Source: Mycobacterium sp.
GTDB taxonomy: Bacteria > Actinomycetota > Actinomycetes > Mycobacteriales > Mycobacteriaceae
Reading direction: 5' to 3'
Length of the DNA stretch: 60,084 bases
NCBI RefSeq assembly: GCF_025933915.1
Contig: NZ_JAICZA010000009.1
Span: 1 to 60,084, forward strand
The notes beneath the pieces were generated by a model, which saw nothing but the letters and a program-made list of their open reading frames with translations, was not told the origin of the DNA and did no database searches. A program made the translations under genes and the position numbers. This document shows, piece by piece, positions 18,290-27,894 of the stretch (its first letter is position 1; each line of letters opens with the position of its first letter).

Positions 18290-18386
18290 TCCATCGGTCG
18301 TGAGGCTTTGGTCCTCAACCGTCGGACCTCAGATCTCGCGCGACCGCTAGACCTGGCGCCGCCGCAGCCGCGCGGTAGATCAGCGC

Positions 18387-19703
18387 TCACCCGAACAGGC
18401 TTTGTCCGATGTAGTGGCCTTCACGCGGCGGGGGCGGCACCGCGAAGAGCGCTGATCCGATATGGCGGATGTATTCGTTGAGCAGGTCGTGGGCGCCCAA
18501 GCGGTTCTGCAAACGGATGAAAGCGTGCGGGTCATTTTGATAAGAGATGAACAGCAGACCGGCATTGAGCTGGCCGTTGGCGTCGAGGCCGTCGGTGTAG
18601 TTGTAGGACCTCCGGCGGATCATGGTGCCGTCGTTGTTTTCCCGGGCGGCCAGGCCCACGTGCGACATCGGATCGATAAGCGGGCTGCCGTCGGCGCCTT
18701 TGGCGGCGAAGTCGGGCGTATCGAATTCGGTCTTGCCGCTCAGCGGCGCCCCTTCCTCCTTGGTGCGGCCGAAGATCCTCTGCTGATTGCCGATCCGGTC
18801 GACGTCCCATGTCTCCATCAGCATCCGGATCTTGCGGACGACCTGGTAGGTCCCGCCCTTCATCCAGGGCTGATCGCTGTCGTCGACCCAGACGAACCGC
18901 TCGTACTCCGCATCGGTGGCGATGTTGCGAGTTCCGTCTTTGAATCCCAACAGGTTTCGCGGAGTGTGCTGGCCGGGTCCGGCCGAGGCGCGACCGAAAC
19001 CCAACACCGCCCAGAACGGCGAGACGATGTTGCGGCCCAACCGGGCCAAGTTGCGCACGGCGTGGTAGCAGACCTGGGGATCGTCGGCGCACGCCTGCAC
19101 GGACAGGTCACCGCCGCGCAGGCGGGGATCGAGGTTGTCCCCGTTGAGCGTCGGCAGGTCGGTGAACACGGCGGGCCGGCGCGCGGCCAGTCCGAAACGG
19201 TCACCGAACAGCGACGGACCCAACCCAACGGTGACAGTGAGGCCGGCCGGGCTCAGCCCGTAGGCCTCCCCCGTGTCGGCGGGGGGCTGCACCTCGACCT
19301 GCGGTTGGACGGTGCCGACCGGCTTTCCCTGCTGCAGGATTGCGGCCGCTGCCGACCACCGTGCCAATAGGGTCTGCAATTCTGTGCGGCCGGCGCCCGC
19401 GGCCAACGAGAACGACATGAACATGGCGTAACGCTGTGGCGGCGTGTCGATTCCGCCCTGGTGCGCCTGGCCGTAGAAGGGGTAAGCGCGGCGCAGGTCG
19501 ACGGTGTCGTCATCGTCGCCGCGTTGTCCGGCCGCCATCGCATGTCCGGCAAGGCCACCGCCGACGGCGCCGATGGCGGCGCCGCCGAGCCCGGCCAGCA
19601 CCGCGCCGCCGAGCGCGCGTCGGCGCGACACCGCCGTCGAGTCCGGCTGCGCGCCAACATCGTCCGGGCGGCCGCCGGGGTGTTCGGTCATGTCGTCGGT
19701 CAC
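18387..19703 (-). CDS. efeB: DyP-type peroxidase EfeB
   Basis: A 438-aa Tat-exported haem peroxidase of the EfeUOB iron system. The signal contains SRRRALGG (residues 26-33) and a hydrophobic Gly/Ala stretch. The DyP signature GFKDG (253-257) supplies the catalytic Asp256, and His348 in MSHVG fits the haem ligand. EfeB is reported to act on ferrous iron or haem outside the membrane, feeding EfeO/EfeU. It is the last gene of the operon, starting 2 bases after efeO stops. Confidence 0.95.
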   Translation of the reverse strand: MTDDMTEHPGGRPDDVGAQPDSTAVSRRRALGGAVLAGLGGAAIGAVGGGLAGHAMAAGQRGDDDDTVDLRRAYPFYGQAHQGGIDTPPQRYAMFMSFSLAAGAGRTELQTLLARWSAAAAILQQGKPVGTVQPQVEVQPPADTGEAYGLSPAGLTVTVGLGPSLFGDRFGLAARRPAVFTDLPTLNGDNLDPRLRGGDLSVQACADDPQVCYHAVRNLARLGRNIVSPFWAVLGFGRASAGPGQHTPRNLLGFKDGTRNIATDAEYERFVWVDDSDQPWMKGGTYQVVRKIRMLMETWDVDRIGNQQRIFGRTKEEGAPLSGKTEFDTPDFAAKGADGSPLIDPMSHVGLAARENNDGTMIRRRSYNYTDGLDANGQLNAGLLFISYQNDPHAFIRLQNRLGAHDLLNEYIRHIGSALFAVPPPPREGHYIGQSLFG

Positions 19704-19705
19704 GA

Positions 19706-20959
19706 TCAGCCGCCCGAGACGACTTTTTGGGCGACGGTGGACAGGCTCTGGTGGAGCGGCTGGATGACCGCCGTCAGCTTTGGCGCGTCGCTGGCCTTCA
19801 ACGCCGAGGTGTAGGTCCGGTAGCCGCCCAGCGCGGTCGGGTCGCGGTACCCGTCCAGCGCGGCGAGCACGGTGCGAAACTGCTGGTCGATCTGCTTGAC
19901 CAGATTGCCGTCGATCCTGTCCAGGCCCGGCCGCAACGACGCGTACGCCTGCTGCGCGCCTTCGACGTTGCCCGAAAAGTCGACCAGGTCAATGTGACTG
20001 AAGGCCTCCTCCTCACCGGTGATCTTGGTGTTTTGAATCTCTTCGACCAGGTCGCTGGCGCCGTTGGCCAAGTCTTCGGGCTTGTATGCCAAGGTGGCGA
20101 CGATGCCGTTCAATTTGGCGACGTTGCCGACCAATTCGGTGCTGAATGCTTTCGTTGCGGGGGTGATCGCGCCGCCCTGCCAGAGATCACGCTCGATGGC
20201 ATGGAAGCCCTTCCATCCGACCTTGTCGTCGACCGGTGTGGACTCGCGCATGTCGATCAGGTAGTCGAGGTTGCCGGCATTGTCACCCACCACGAACCCC
20301 GGTAGCACAAAGCCCTCCACGGTGGATTCCGAACGCTCCCAGAACAGTCGGGCTTTGGCGTAGGACGTCTTCGCGACGTCGAGGTTGCCCGACTGCACGG
20401 CGGCATCGAGAGCCTTTACGCCATCGTTGAGTTGGGCGATCTGGTTGACGATGTAGGCCGCATAGTCCTTGGTGCCCTGATTGAGGATGCCGGCCACGGT
20501 GCCCGTCGGCGCCGCCGGTGCGTTACCCGTCACCGTCAGGGTCTGATATTCCGTGCTCGCGCCGGGACAGTAGAGCTGGTAGGAGCCGCCGTCCAGTGTG
20601 ACGGTGAACGACACCGGGTCCAGGCCGGGTGCGAGGTTCTCCTTTTCCCCGACGATCCGTTGGTCCCTGAGCAATTCGACTTCGCTGATCCCGGGCGCGT
20701 TCGTGTTGGCCACCGTGAAGGTCACCGGGCCCGCGGGCACGTTGGTGATGTCCAGCGCGCAGCCGTCCTTGCCGGCGGTGTTGGTCATCGTGACCTTGAC
20801 CGCGTTGGTGCCGCCCGGCTTCGGTTGCGTCGCGGGGTCCGAGTGGCTGCTCGAGTGGCTGCATCCGGTCGCCGTCAACACCACCGTCGCAGTGAGGACT
20901 GTTGCCGTCAACAAGAATTCACGAGACCGGTACGTTGCGAGGGCGATGCGACTCACCAT
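19706..20959 (-). CDS. efeO: EfeO iron-uptake lipoprotein (cupredoxin + M75)
   Basis: With ATG 20959 it is 417 aa and has a GAGAGGAAA ribosome site; longer in-frame starts lie inside efeU and would bury the signal peptide. A lipobox ATGC gives Cys33. Residues about 50-145 form a cupredoxin-like domain ending in YQLYCPG; about 155-417 form the M75 peptidase-like domain with the metal motif HxxE at H253-E256 (FHAIERDLW). It binds ferric/ferrous iron outside the membrane and passes it to EfeU. It starts 41 bases inside the end of efeU. Confidence 0.93.
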   Translation of the reverse strand: MVSRIALATYRSREFLLTATVLTATVVLTATGCSHSSSHSDPATQPKPGGTNAVKVTMTNTAGKDGCALDITNVPAGPVTFTVANTNAPGISEVELLRDQRIVGEKENLAPGLDPVSFTVTLDGGSYQLYCPGASTEYQTLTVTGNAPAAPTGTVAGILNQGTKDYAAYIVNQIAQLNDGVKALDAAVQSGNLDVAKTSYAKARLFWERSESTVEGFVLPGFVVGDNAGNLDYLIDMRESTPVDDKVGWKGFHAIERDLWQGGAITPATKAFSTELVGNVAKLNGIVATLAYKPEDLANGASDLVEEIQNTKITGEEEAFSHIDLVDFSGNVEGAQQAYASLRPGLDRIDGNLVKQIDQQFRTVLAALDGYRDPTALGGYRTYTSALKASDAPKLTAVIQPLHQSLSTVAQKVVSGG

Positions 20960-22529
20960 TGATTGATTTCCTCTCATCCTGCTGCCTGCGGTCCACGCGC
21001 ACCGAGGCGATCGCTGACAGCGCGCACGCCAACGCAAAACCCGCTATCACCAATGGAAGCCAGACATACCAGAGCAGCCGCTCACCACGATTGCGGCCGC
21101 TCGCGACGATCTCAGCCGCGGTCGCGCGGTCTTCGGCGCGGGACGTGGACCAGTCCGTCGCCAGCCCGCCAAGGCTGACGGTCTTCGCCCCCGTCAACCC
21201 GCCGCCGGTCAAAATCGCCGTGCGGTTGCTCGTCGCTTGCGCGCTGATCACGGACTCACCTCGCGCGAGCACGGTATACACGGTGGTCGTTGACCATTGC
21301 CCCTGAAACGGCCCTGGCGTGCGCCCAACCGCGAGACCGACCGGCAGCCGGCCCCCCGTCATGCTCAGCAACTGATCCAGCGTGACTTGCGGTGCGCCAT
21401 CGGCCCCGGCAGCCTCCGAAGCCCGCCATACCTGCACAGGCAAGCCGTCCACTGTTTGGTCGTCTGCCGGGACAAGCAGGATGTGGCGGACGGTCGAGGT
21501 GCCCTGGGGGACGACGATCAGCTCGCGTCCGTGCGGCCCGGTCACGATCGACACCGCAGCGGTATGGCCGGCCTGGTCGGTGACGCTGCGTGGCCGCGCG
21601 CTGTCGGCGCCACCGCCGCCGGGCACCGCCAACGCCAGCGCCGCCGCGACGATGAGCAGCAGCGCCGAGGCCGCCGCCAGCAGCCGGCTCCGGGCCCGCG
21701 GTGCGGCGGCGAGCCCAGCCGGCCACAGAAAGACGGTGAGCACCGGAACGGCATACAGCAGCCAGCCCAGCACCTCGATGAGGCGGGGGTCGGCGGGGAT
21801 GCCGAACACGCCCGCGGTCACCGCGCCCAGGACGGAATTGCTCGGTATCCACCGCGACAGATCGAGTACCTGTTGCTGGCCGATGTTCACCCAGCCCGCC
21901 TCGTGTGCGGTGCGCAGCGCACCCAGCACCAGCCCGGCGGCGATCAGCACCAGAAATACGCCCGTGACCCGGAAGAACCGGCCGAGGTTGAGTCGCAGGC
22001 CGCCGAAGTACAGGCCCACGCCGAGCCCGATCGCCGTCGCGATGCCCACCGCGCCGCCAAGCAGGGCGAACCACCGATTGCCATGCGACGTCTGGGCGGC
22101 GGCCAGCAAGAACACCGAGGTCTCGAAGCCCTCCTTGAGCACGGCGAGGAAGGCCATGGCGGCCAGGGCGAGCGCACCGCCGCGGTTGACCGCCTGCCGG
22201 GCTTCGCGTTCCAGTTCGCCCTTCAGCCGCGCGGCGTTGCCGTTCATCCAGATGATCATCGACGTCACGAACACCACGGCGATGGCGTTGATGACCGTTT
22301 CCATCATCTCTTGCTGGGCCTGCGGCAGGCTCGCGGCGAACAGATCGAGCCCCACGCCCACCACGACGCTGAGCACCACGGCTGCGGCCACGCCGGCAAA
22401 CATCGGCCGGATCGTCTGGCCGTTGCGCTTGAGGAAGGCGCCAACGATGCTCACGATGAGTGAAGCCTCGAGGCCTTCACGGAGGCCGATGAGGAACGTG
22501 CCTATGAATACGCCGAATACGCCCTGCAT
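20919..22529 (-). CDS. efeU: EfeU/FTR1-family iron permease with extracytoplasmic domain
   Basis: A 536-aa permease. The FTR1 iron motifs are REGLE at 17-21 and KEGFE at 132-136, the second carrying Lys where Arg is standard. About seven membrane helices occupy residues 1-300. A roughly 165-residue soluble region (about 305-470) and a further helix (LLWYVWLPLVIAGFALACAL) follow, so this protein is much longer than the roughly 280-aa E. coli EfeU. First gene of efeU-efeO-efeB. An iron-box-like dyad lies 32-55 bases upstream. Confidence 0.93.
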   Translation of the reverse strand: MQGVFGVFIGTFLIGLREGLEASLIVSIVGAFLKRNGQTIRPMFAGVAAAVVLSVVVGVGLDLFAASLPQAQQEMMETVINAIAVVFVTSMIIWMNGNAARLKGELEREARQAVNRGGALALAAMAFLAVLKEGFETSVFLLAAAQTSHGNRWFALLGGAVGIATAIGLGVGLYFGGLRLNLGRFFRVTGVFLVLIAAGLVLGALRTAHEAGWVNIGQQQVLDLSRWIPSNSVLGAVTAGVFGIPADPRLIEVLGWLLYAVPVLTVFLWPAGLAAAPRARSRLLAAASALLLIVAAALALAVPGGGGADSARPRSVTDQAGHTAAVSIVTGPHGRELIVVPQGTSTVRHILLVPADDQTVDGLPVQVWRASEAAGADGAPQVTLDQLLSMTGGRLPVGLAVGRTPGPFQGQWSTTTVYTVLARGESVISAQATSNRTAILTGGGLTGAKTVSLGGLATDWSTSRAEDRATAAEIVASGRNRGERLLWYVWLPLVIAGFALACALSAIASVRVDRRQQDERKSINGESHRPRNVPVS

Positions 22530-22560
22530 GCGCCCTATTTCTGTCCCGCCGATCGGGACT

Positions 22561-22584
22561 TTCGGCTTAGCGTAGCCGAACTAA
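22561..22584. promoter_or_regulatory. Inverted repeat / IdeR-box-like element before efeU
   Basis: TTCGGCT (22561-22567) and AGCCGAA (22574-22580) form a perfect 7-bp inverted repeat. Overlapping it, TTAGCGTAGCCGAACTAA (22567-22584) matches the IdeR/DtxR iron box (TTAGGTTAGSCTAACCTAA) at 15 of 19 positions if one gap is allowed. Given the iron-uptake operon 32 bases away, iron control is plausible but unproven. Confidence 0.45.
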
Positions 22585-22621
22585 CAGCCGCCGATCGGCC
22601 CTGGTCCTTGGGCTGCCGAGG

Positions 22622-23455
22622 TCAGCGCACCGGCTGGGTCACGAAGTCGATGAGTTCTTCGACCCGGCTGATCAGCGCCGGCTCCAGATCGTTCCAGTCG
22701 CGTACCCGCGAACAGATATGCCGCCAGGCCCTGGCGATGTCCGCCTGATCGGCGTGGGGCAACCGCAGCGCCTGGCACGCGCCGTGTTTCCACTCCACCT
22801 GCCGAGGCACGTGCGGCCAGGCGGCCAGCCCCAGCCGCTGCGGCTTCACGGCCTGCCAGATGTCGACGTAGGGGTGGCCGACGACGAGTGTGTCGGTGCC
22901 GCCCGGACCCCGTCGCACCGCCTCGGCGATGCGCGCTTCCTTGGAACCCGTGACGAGGTGATCGACGAGCACACCGAGGCGCCGTCCCGGGCCGGGCGCG
23001 AACTCGGCCACGATGTCCACCAAATCGTCGACGCCACCGAGTTGCTCGACGACGACACCTTCGATCCGCAGGTCCTCTCCCCACACCTGCGCGATCAGTT
23101 CGGCGTCATGGCGGCCTTCGACATAGATCCGGCTGGCGCGGGCGACGCGCGCGCGGACACCCGACACCGCGACCGAGCCCGACGCCGTCCTGGTCGCGGA
23201 GACCGGCGCCGCCCGTCGCGGTGCGGTGAGGATCACCGGTCGTCCCTCGAGCAAATACCCAGGGCCCAAAGGAAAGCCGCGCACATGACCGCGTCGGTCT
23301 TCCAGGTCCACCCGACCGTATTCGACGCGAACCACCGCGCCGACGTAGCCGGTTTCGACATCCTCGACGACCAGACCCAGTTCCGCAGGATGTTCGGTCG
23401 CGCGGGGCTTGCGTCGTCCCGCGGCCAGCACATCGGTTCCATAGCGATCCACCAC
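22622..23455 (-). CDS. DUF3097 domain protein (Toprim-like)
   Basis: A 277-aa actinobacterial DUF3097 protein. The middle segment IYVEGRHDAELIAQVWGEDL and later VLVDHLVTGSKEARI resemble Toprim-fold strands with acidic metal residues, suggesting a nucleic-acid-related activity, though the function is unknown. GTG start. Soluble, no signal peptide. Single gene downstream of efeU on the same strand but read toward the other side of the 92-base gap; divergent from the DUF3349 gene. Confidence 0.85.
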   Translation of the reverse strand: MVDRYGTDVLAAGRRKPRATEHPAELGLVVEDVETGYVGAVVRVEYGRVDLEDRRGHVRGFPLGPGYLLEGRPVILTAPRRAAPVSATRTASGSVAVSGVRARVARASRIYVEGRHDAELIAQVWGEDLRIEGVVVEQLGGVDDLVDIVAEFAPGPGRRLGVLVDHLVTGSKEARIAEAVRRGPGGTDTLVVGHPYVDIWQAVKPQRLGLAAWPHVPRQVEWKHGACQALRLPHADQADIARAWRHICSRVRDWNDLEPALISRVEELIDFVTQPVR

Positions 23456-23673
23456 GCGGCAATACTAGAAAGCCTTGCGGCCAAACAGCGTTACGGCGCG
23501 CCAGGGCTGCCGATGGTCGGCAAAATCACTCTCGCGCACCAGGGCGGGCGCCCAGAAAAAATGCGTTTAACTGTGTGGCGTTACCTGGCTGATGGCGTCG
23601 CTGATGATACGTTGCTAGCTAAGGTAAACACTGCCGTGCACGCGCAACCTGCGGCGGTTAGTGAGGTGGACGT

Positions 23674-23961
23674 ATGGACTTGTCGCATTGGGTGACAAGC
23701 ATTGTGGCGTTTGTGCGGGCCGGCTACCCGACCGGCATGCCGGCCGCCGGCCATGCGCCGCTGGTGGCGTTGACGCGCCGACGACTGTGCGGTCACGACA
23801 TCACCGCCATCGCAACCGATCTCATCGGGCGTCGAGTCTGGCCGGTCAGCCCCATTGACATCGGGGTGGAGATCACCCGGGTCACCAACGAGTTACCGTC
23901 ACCGGACGACGTCGAGCGTGTCCACCGACGCGTTCATGCGATTCGCTGCTCGCGCGGATAG
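23674..23961 (+). CDS. DUF3349 family protein
   Basis: A 95-aa helical protein of the mycobacterial DUF3349 family (Rv0543c type), recognisable by VRAGYPTGMPAAGHAPLVAL and the RRRLCGHDITAIATDL helix, ending PSPDDVERVHRRV. Members are small soluble helical bundles of unknown role. ATG 23674 with a GTGAGGTGGA ribosome site. The 218-base gap upstream, shared with the divergent DUF3097 gene, contains a GCTAGC palindrome but no element I can name. Confidence 0.8.
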   Translation: MDLSHWVTSIVAFVRAGYPTGMPAAGHAPLVALTRRRLCGHDITAIATDLIGRRVWPVSPIDIGVEITRVTNELPSPDDVERVHRRVHAIRCSRG

Positions 23962-23989
23962 GCGGCGCCACACGGCCCACCGCCGTCCG

Positions 23990-24955
23990 TCACGGTGATT
24001 TGCGCACCGGGCCGCCACAGGCCGCCAGATAGTCCGCGTGATTCCAGGTCCGCAGGAACGCTTGGCCCGCTTGCAATCCTCGTTGGTAGAGCGCCTCGCG
24101 CTGCTGTGCGGTGATGTCGAAGTCGATCGGGCTGACCTCGTCGGCGGGCACGAAGATGGTGCGCCGCACGGTGCAGGGATCGTCGATGTAGGCGTTGTCC
24201 TGGTTGCTCACCAGCGTCTCGATCGCCGCGAGCCCCAACGACACCGGCCCATGGACGGGGCGCGTCGGCGGGATGCCGGGACGCGACGACAGACGAACGC
24301 CGAAGGTGGGCCATCGTGGCTGGGCATCCGGCCGGTCGAACAACTGGACCGGAAAGTCCGACAGCAAGCCACCATCCACCCACGTGGCGCCGCCGACCCG
24401 GACGGGCTCGAACACATACGGAATGGCCGACGAGGCGTGCACCGCTCGTGCCACCGGAAAGTCATCGGGGTCGATGCCGTAAGTGCTGAGGTCCCAGGGG
24501 ATGCGCACCAGCCGGCGCCGTGATAGATCGCTGGCCGTCACCACGAGTGACCACGCGAACTGTTCGGGCTCTTCGCCGGTGCGCAGATCGCCGAACGTCC
24601 GCACGCCCAGATCCGCGAGCAGGCCGTCGAGGAGCTGCTCGAGGTAGGCCCCGCGGTACACACCGTCCGACGTCAGCAAGGACAGCGCGCCGCCGATCAG
24701 CGGAACCCGTCCGATCAGATTGCGGTCAAGGAACTTCCGGTAGTCGATGGTGCGCATGATGTCGGCCAACCGGCTGACCGGTTCACCGGCCACCTGAAGA
24801 GCCGCCACCAGCGACGCGACGATCGCGCCCGCGCTGCTTCCCGCGACACGGGGAAACCGGTACCCGGCCTGGTCGAGCGCCTCCACCGCCCCGACCAGTC
24901 CGATACCCCTGACACCGCCGCCTTCGCACACCAGGTCGGCACGCACCTCGCTCAC
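23990..24955 (-). CDS. Patatin-like phospholipase
   Basis: A 321-aa serine lipase. The oxyanion loop GGGVRG, the nucleophile elbow GSSAG and the DGG motif of the catalytic Asp (ATWVDGGLLSDFP) are all intact, in that order. GTG 24955 is chosen because conserved sequence begins within 8 residues; the open frame upstream overlaps the next gene and looks non-coding. It probably hydrolyses phospholipid or acylglycerol. It lies just downstream of the sugar ABC transporter on the same strand with a 67-base gap, a position similar to Rv2037c in M. tuberculosis (from memory). Confidence 0.88.
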   Translation of the reverse strand: MSEVRADLVCEGGGVRGIGLVGAVEALDQAGYRFPRVAGSSAGAIVASLVAALQVAGEPVSRLADIMRTIDYRKFLDRNLIGRVPLIGGALSLLTSDGVYRGAYLEQLLDGLLADLGVRTFGDLRTGEEPEQFAWSLVVTASDLSRRRLVRIPWDLSTYGIDPDDFPVARAVHASSAIPYVFEPVRVGGATWVDGGLLSDFPVQLFDRPDAQPRWPTFGVRLSSRPGIPPTRPVHGPVSLGLAAIETLVSNQDNAYIDDPCTVRRTIFVPADEVSPIDFDITAQQREALYQRGLQAGQAFLRTWNHADYLAACGGPVRKSP

Positions 24956-25022
24956 TGTCGCCAGCCTAGCCGGAGCGGGCCGGGCTGCGCACGCATGGCG
25001 CGCCGAAGGCTCCGGGCCGTGA

Positions 25023-26093
25023 TCAACACAGTCGGCGGCCGTCCACGCCGAAGAAGTGTAGGTGTCCCGGCTCCGGATGCAGGCGCACCCTGCTGCCCCT
25101 CTCCGGTGGACGGCGCCCGTCGGTGCGCGCGACGATGGGTGCATCGATTGCCTTGTCGGAGCTGATGATTCGCCCATACAGGTAGGCGTCGGCACCCAAC
25201 TCTTCCACGACGTCGACCTCCATCTCGACACCGAGGCCGCCCAGCTCGAAATGTTCGGGCCGGACCCCGACGATGACCTCGCTTGCGGCACTGGCGATCT
25301 CCCGCGGCAATGTAATGGGCCAATCACCAAGCGACACAGCCGAATCCACAATGGGCAGGGTGAACATGTTCATCGCCGGCGACCCGATGAAACCCGCCAC
25401 GAAGACGTTGTCCGGGCTTCGGTAGAGCTCGCGAGGCGGGGCGAACTGCTGCAACACACCGTCGCGCAGCACCGCGACACGGTCACCCATGGTCATCGCC
25501 TCGACCTGGTCGTGGGTGACGTAGACGGTGGTGGTGACCAGCCGCCGTTGCAATGCGGCGATCTGGTTGCGGGTCTGCACCCGCAATTTGGCGTCAAGAT
25601 TGGACAGCGGTTCGTCCATCAGGAACACCTGCGGCCGGCGCACGATCGCGCGACCCATCGCCACCCGCTGGCGCTGTCCGCCCGACAGGTCTTTCGGTTT
25701 GCGATCGAGATAGGGTTGCAAGTCAAGTAATTTCGCCGCGTCCAACACCCGGTCACGGATCTGCGCCTTGGGTGTTTTGGCGATCTTCATCGCAAAGCCC
25801 ATATTCTCGGCCACCGTCATGTGCGGGTAGAGCGCATAGTTCTGAAAGACCATCGCGACGTCTCGGTCCTTGGGATCGACATTGGTGACGTCCCGATCAC
25901 CGATCCGGATGCGTCCGGAGTCCACGGTTTCCAGTCCGGCCACCATTCGCAACGATGTGGTCTTGCCACATCCGGATGGCCCCACCAGAACGACGAACTC
26001 GCCGTCGCCGACAACGAGGTCCAGGTGGTCCAGGGCCGGGCGATCCGCTCCCGGATAGCGCCGGGTCGCCTGCTCGAAGCTCACCGAAGCCAT
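25023..26093 (-). CDS. Sugar ABC transporter ATP-binding protein (UgpC/MsmX type)
   Basis: A 356-aa ATPase. Walker A GPSGCGKTT, signature LSGGQRQRVAMGRA, Walker B VFLMDEPLSNLD and the switch His (VYVTHDQ) are intact. The C-terminal 120 residues form the OB-fold regulatory domain of carbohydrate importers. It energises the permease pair encoded just upstream; 3 bases separate it from that gene. Matches the Rv2038c component in order and size (357 aa recalled). Confidence 0.95.
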   Translation of the reverse strand: MASVSFEQATRRYPGADRPALDHLDLVVGDGEFVVLVGPSGCGKTTSLRMVAGLETVDSGRIRIGDRDVTNVDPKDRDVAMVFQNYALYPHMTVAENMGFAMKIAKTPKAQIRDRVLDAAKLLDLQPYLDRKPKDLSGGQRQRVAMGRAIVRRPQVFLMDEPLSNLDAKLRVQTRNQIAALQRRLVTTTVYVTHDQVEAMTMGDRVAVLRDGVLQQFAPPRELYRSPDNVFVAGFIGSPAMNMFTLPIVDSAVSLGDWPITLPREIASAASEVIVGVRPEHFELGGLGVEMEVDVVEELGADAYLYGRIISSDKAIDAPIVARTDGRRPPERGSRVRLHPEPGHLHFFGVDGRRLC

Positions 26094-26096
26094 TGA

Positions 26097-26939
26097 TCAC
26101 CCACCCATTCCGGTGACCGCGATGCCGCGGACGAACGAGCGTTGCGCGATCGCGTAGATGATGACCAGGGGCAGCATGATGAGCATCGAGGCTGCCATCA
26201 GGACCGGCCACCGGGCAACGTATTCGCCCTTCATCCGGACCAGGCCCAGGGTCAGGGTTGCCAGGCTGTTGCGCTGAATCATCAACAGCGGCCAGAGAAA
26301 ATCGTTCCAGACATTGACCCAGGTGAGGACCGCGAGCACCATCACCGCCGGCCTGGCATGGGGCAGCAGGATGCGCCAATAGACCTGCCACGGTGAACAG
26401 CCGTCGAGTATCGCCGCTTCCTCCAGGTCGGTGGGGAGGGTGCGGAAGAATTGCCGCATCAGGTAGGTGCCGAACGCGCTACCGAAGAAGCCCGGCACGA
26501 TCATCGCCCACGGAGTATCGACCCATCCCAGGGTCCGCATCACGAGAAACTGCGGGATCACCGTCACCGTCAGGGGCACCATCAACGTGCCCAAATACAT
26601 AACGAACAGCGCATCGCGACCGCGGAAGTCCAGTCGCGCGAAGGCGTATCCGGCCAGCGAGCAAAAGAAGACGTGCCCGGCGGTGACGCATCCCGCGTAC
26701 ACCACGGTGTTGAAGAACATCCGCCCGAACGGCAGCAACGCAAACACGTCGGTGTAGTTGGACCACCGCGGGTGCGCCGGCAACAGCGTGGGCTCGCTGA
26801 CCTCGCCCTCGGTTTTCAGCGAACCCGACACCGCCCACGCTATCGGGAACAGCGCGCACCAGGCGATGCCCAGCAGCGCGGCATAGACCACGCCGCCGCG
26901 CACCGCGGTGCGCCTGATGGCACCCTCACTTAAGCCCAC
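26097..26939 (-). CDS. Sugar ABC transporter permease (UgpE/MalG type)
   Basis: A 280-aa inner-membrane permease with six hydrophobic segments and the EAA loop EEAAILDGCSPWQVYWRILLP that docks onto the ATPase. Length equals the M. tuberculosis Rv2039c product (280 aa, recalled). Its start overlaps the end of the other permease gene by 14 bases. Works with the upstream permease, lipoprotein and downstream ATPase to import a sugar or polyol not identifiable from sequence. Confidence 0.94.
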   Translation of the reverse strand: MGLSEGAIRRTAVRGGVVYAALLGIAWCALFPIAWAVSGSLKTEGEVSEPTLLPAHPRWSNYTDVFALLPFGRMFFNTVVYAGCVTAGHVFFCSLAGYAFARLDFRGRDALFVMYLGTLMVPLTVTVIPQFLVMRTLGWVDTPWAMIVPGFFGSAFGTYLMRQFFRTLPTDLEEAAILDGCSPWQVYWRILLPHARPAVMVLAVLTWVNVWNDFLWPLLMIQRNSLATLTLGLVRMKGEYVARWPVLMAASMLIMLPLVIIYAIAQRSFVRGIAVTGMGG

Positions 26940-27894
26940 GTGAAGTCTCCAAAGAACGTCGATGGCTGACCTTCAACTGCACCACGGTCAGCACCAGCAG
27001 GACGGCGAACATCACCCACGCCAGAGCGGATGCATATCCGAACTCGAGGAACGAAAACGCATGCTGGAACAGCATGATGCCCAGGACGTAGGTCGCCGAT
27101 TCCGGCCCGCCGCCAGGGCCGGTGAGGACATAGACCATGTCGAACGCTTGAAAGGCGTGGATGACCGAGACGATCACCACGAACGAGATCGACCCCCGGA
27201 TCAATGGCACCGTGATGGAGACGAATTGCCTTATCTCGCTGGCTCCGTCGATTTTGGCCGCCTCGTACACCGTTTCCGGGACACCCTGCATTGCGGCCAG
27301 CAAGATGACCGCGGCAAACGGCACGCTGCGCCATACGCTGACAATGCACAGCGAGACCATGGCCCATCGGGGCTCGACCAACCACGGGACCGGACCGAGC
27401 CCAACCCAGCCGAGCATGATGTTCAGCAAGCCATTGTCGGTGTTGAACACGAACTGCCACACCACCGCCATCACGACCGTTGAGATCGCCAATGGCAGGA
27501 AGACAATGGTGCGGAAAATGCCGATGCCCCTGACCTTTCGGTTCAGCACACCGGCGACGGCCAGACTGATGACGACCGTCGGCAGCACCGTCCCCAGGGT
27601 GAAGATCACCGTGTTGCGGATCGCGATGACGAAGAGCGGATCCGCGGTGAACAGATCTCCGAAGTTCTTCAGGCCCACGAATTTCGGCGGTGTGAACACA
27701 TCCCACCGCTGAAAGCTCATGTACAGGGAGAAGCCCAGCGGGAAGAGCATGAACACCGCGACCGCCACCAGGTTGGGGGTGACAAACAGCCGGCCCGCCC
27801 AGGCGTGCCGACGCCACGGGCTCGGGCCTTTCGGGGTCGTTTCGATCGCCTTCCCCACCGGGGCGACCGCACCGCCTGAACGCATCGAGGTCAT
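26926..27894 (-). CDS. Sugar ABC transporter permease (UgpA/MalF type)
   Basis: 322 aa from ATG 27894, which overlaps the stop of the lipoprotein gene as ATGA; the longer open frame upstream runs inside that gene and is rejected. Six membrane helices and the EAA motif ETVYEAAKIDGASEIRQF are present. Rv2040c-like. Operon order is lipoprotein, this permease, second permease, ATPase. Confidence 0.94.
   Translation of the reverse strand: MTSMRSGGAVAPVGKAIETTPKGPSPWRRHAWAGRLFVTPNLVAVAVFMLFPLGFSLYMSFQRWDVFTPPKFVGLKNFGDLFTADPLFVIAIRNTVIFTLGTVLPTVVISLAVAGVLNRKVRGIGIFRTIVFLPLAISTVVMAVVWQFVFNTDNGLLNIMLGWVGLGPVPWLVEPRWAMVSLCIVSVWRSVPFAAVILLAAMQGVPETVYEAAKIDGASEIRQFVSITVPLIRGSISFVVIVSVIHAFQAFDMVYVLTGPGGGPESATYVLGIMLFQHAFSFLEFGYASALAWVMFAVLLVLTVVQLKVSHRRSLETSRGLK

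Noticed and set aside
18249-18386. DosR box upstream of the universal stress gene
   Set aside because: A GGTCC...GGACC pair has a 9-base spacer instead of the DosR spacing, and the consensus is not met.
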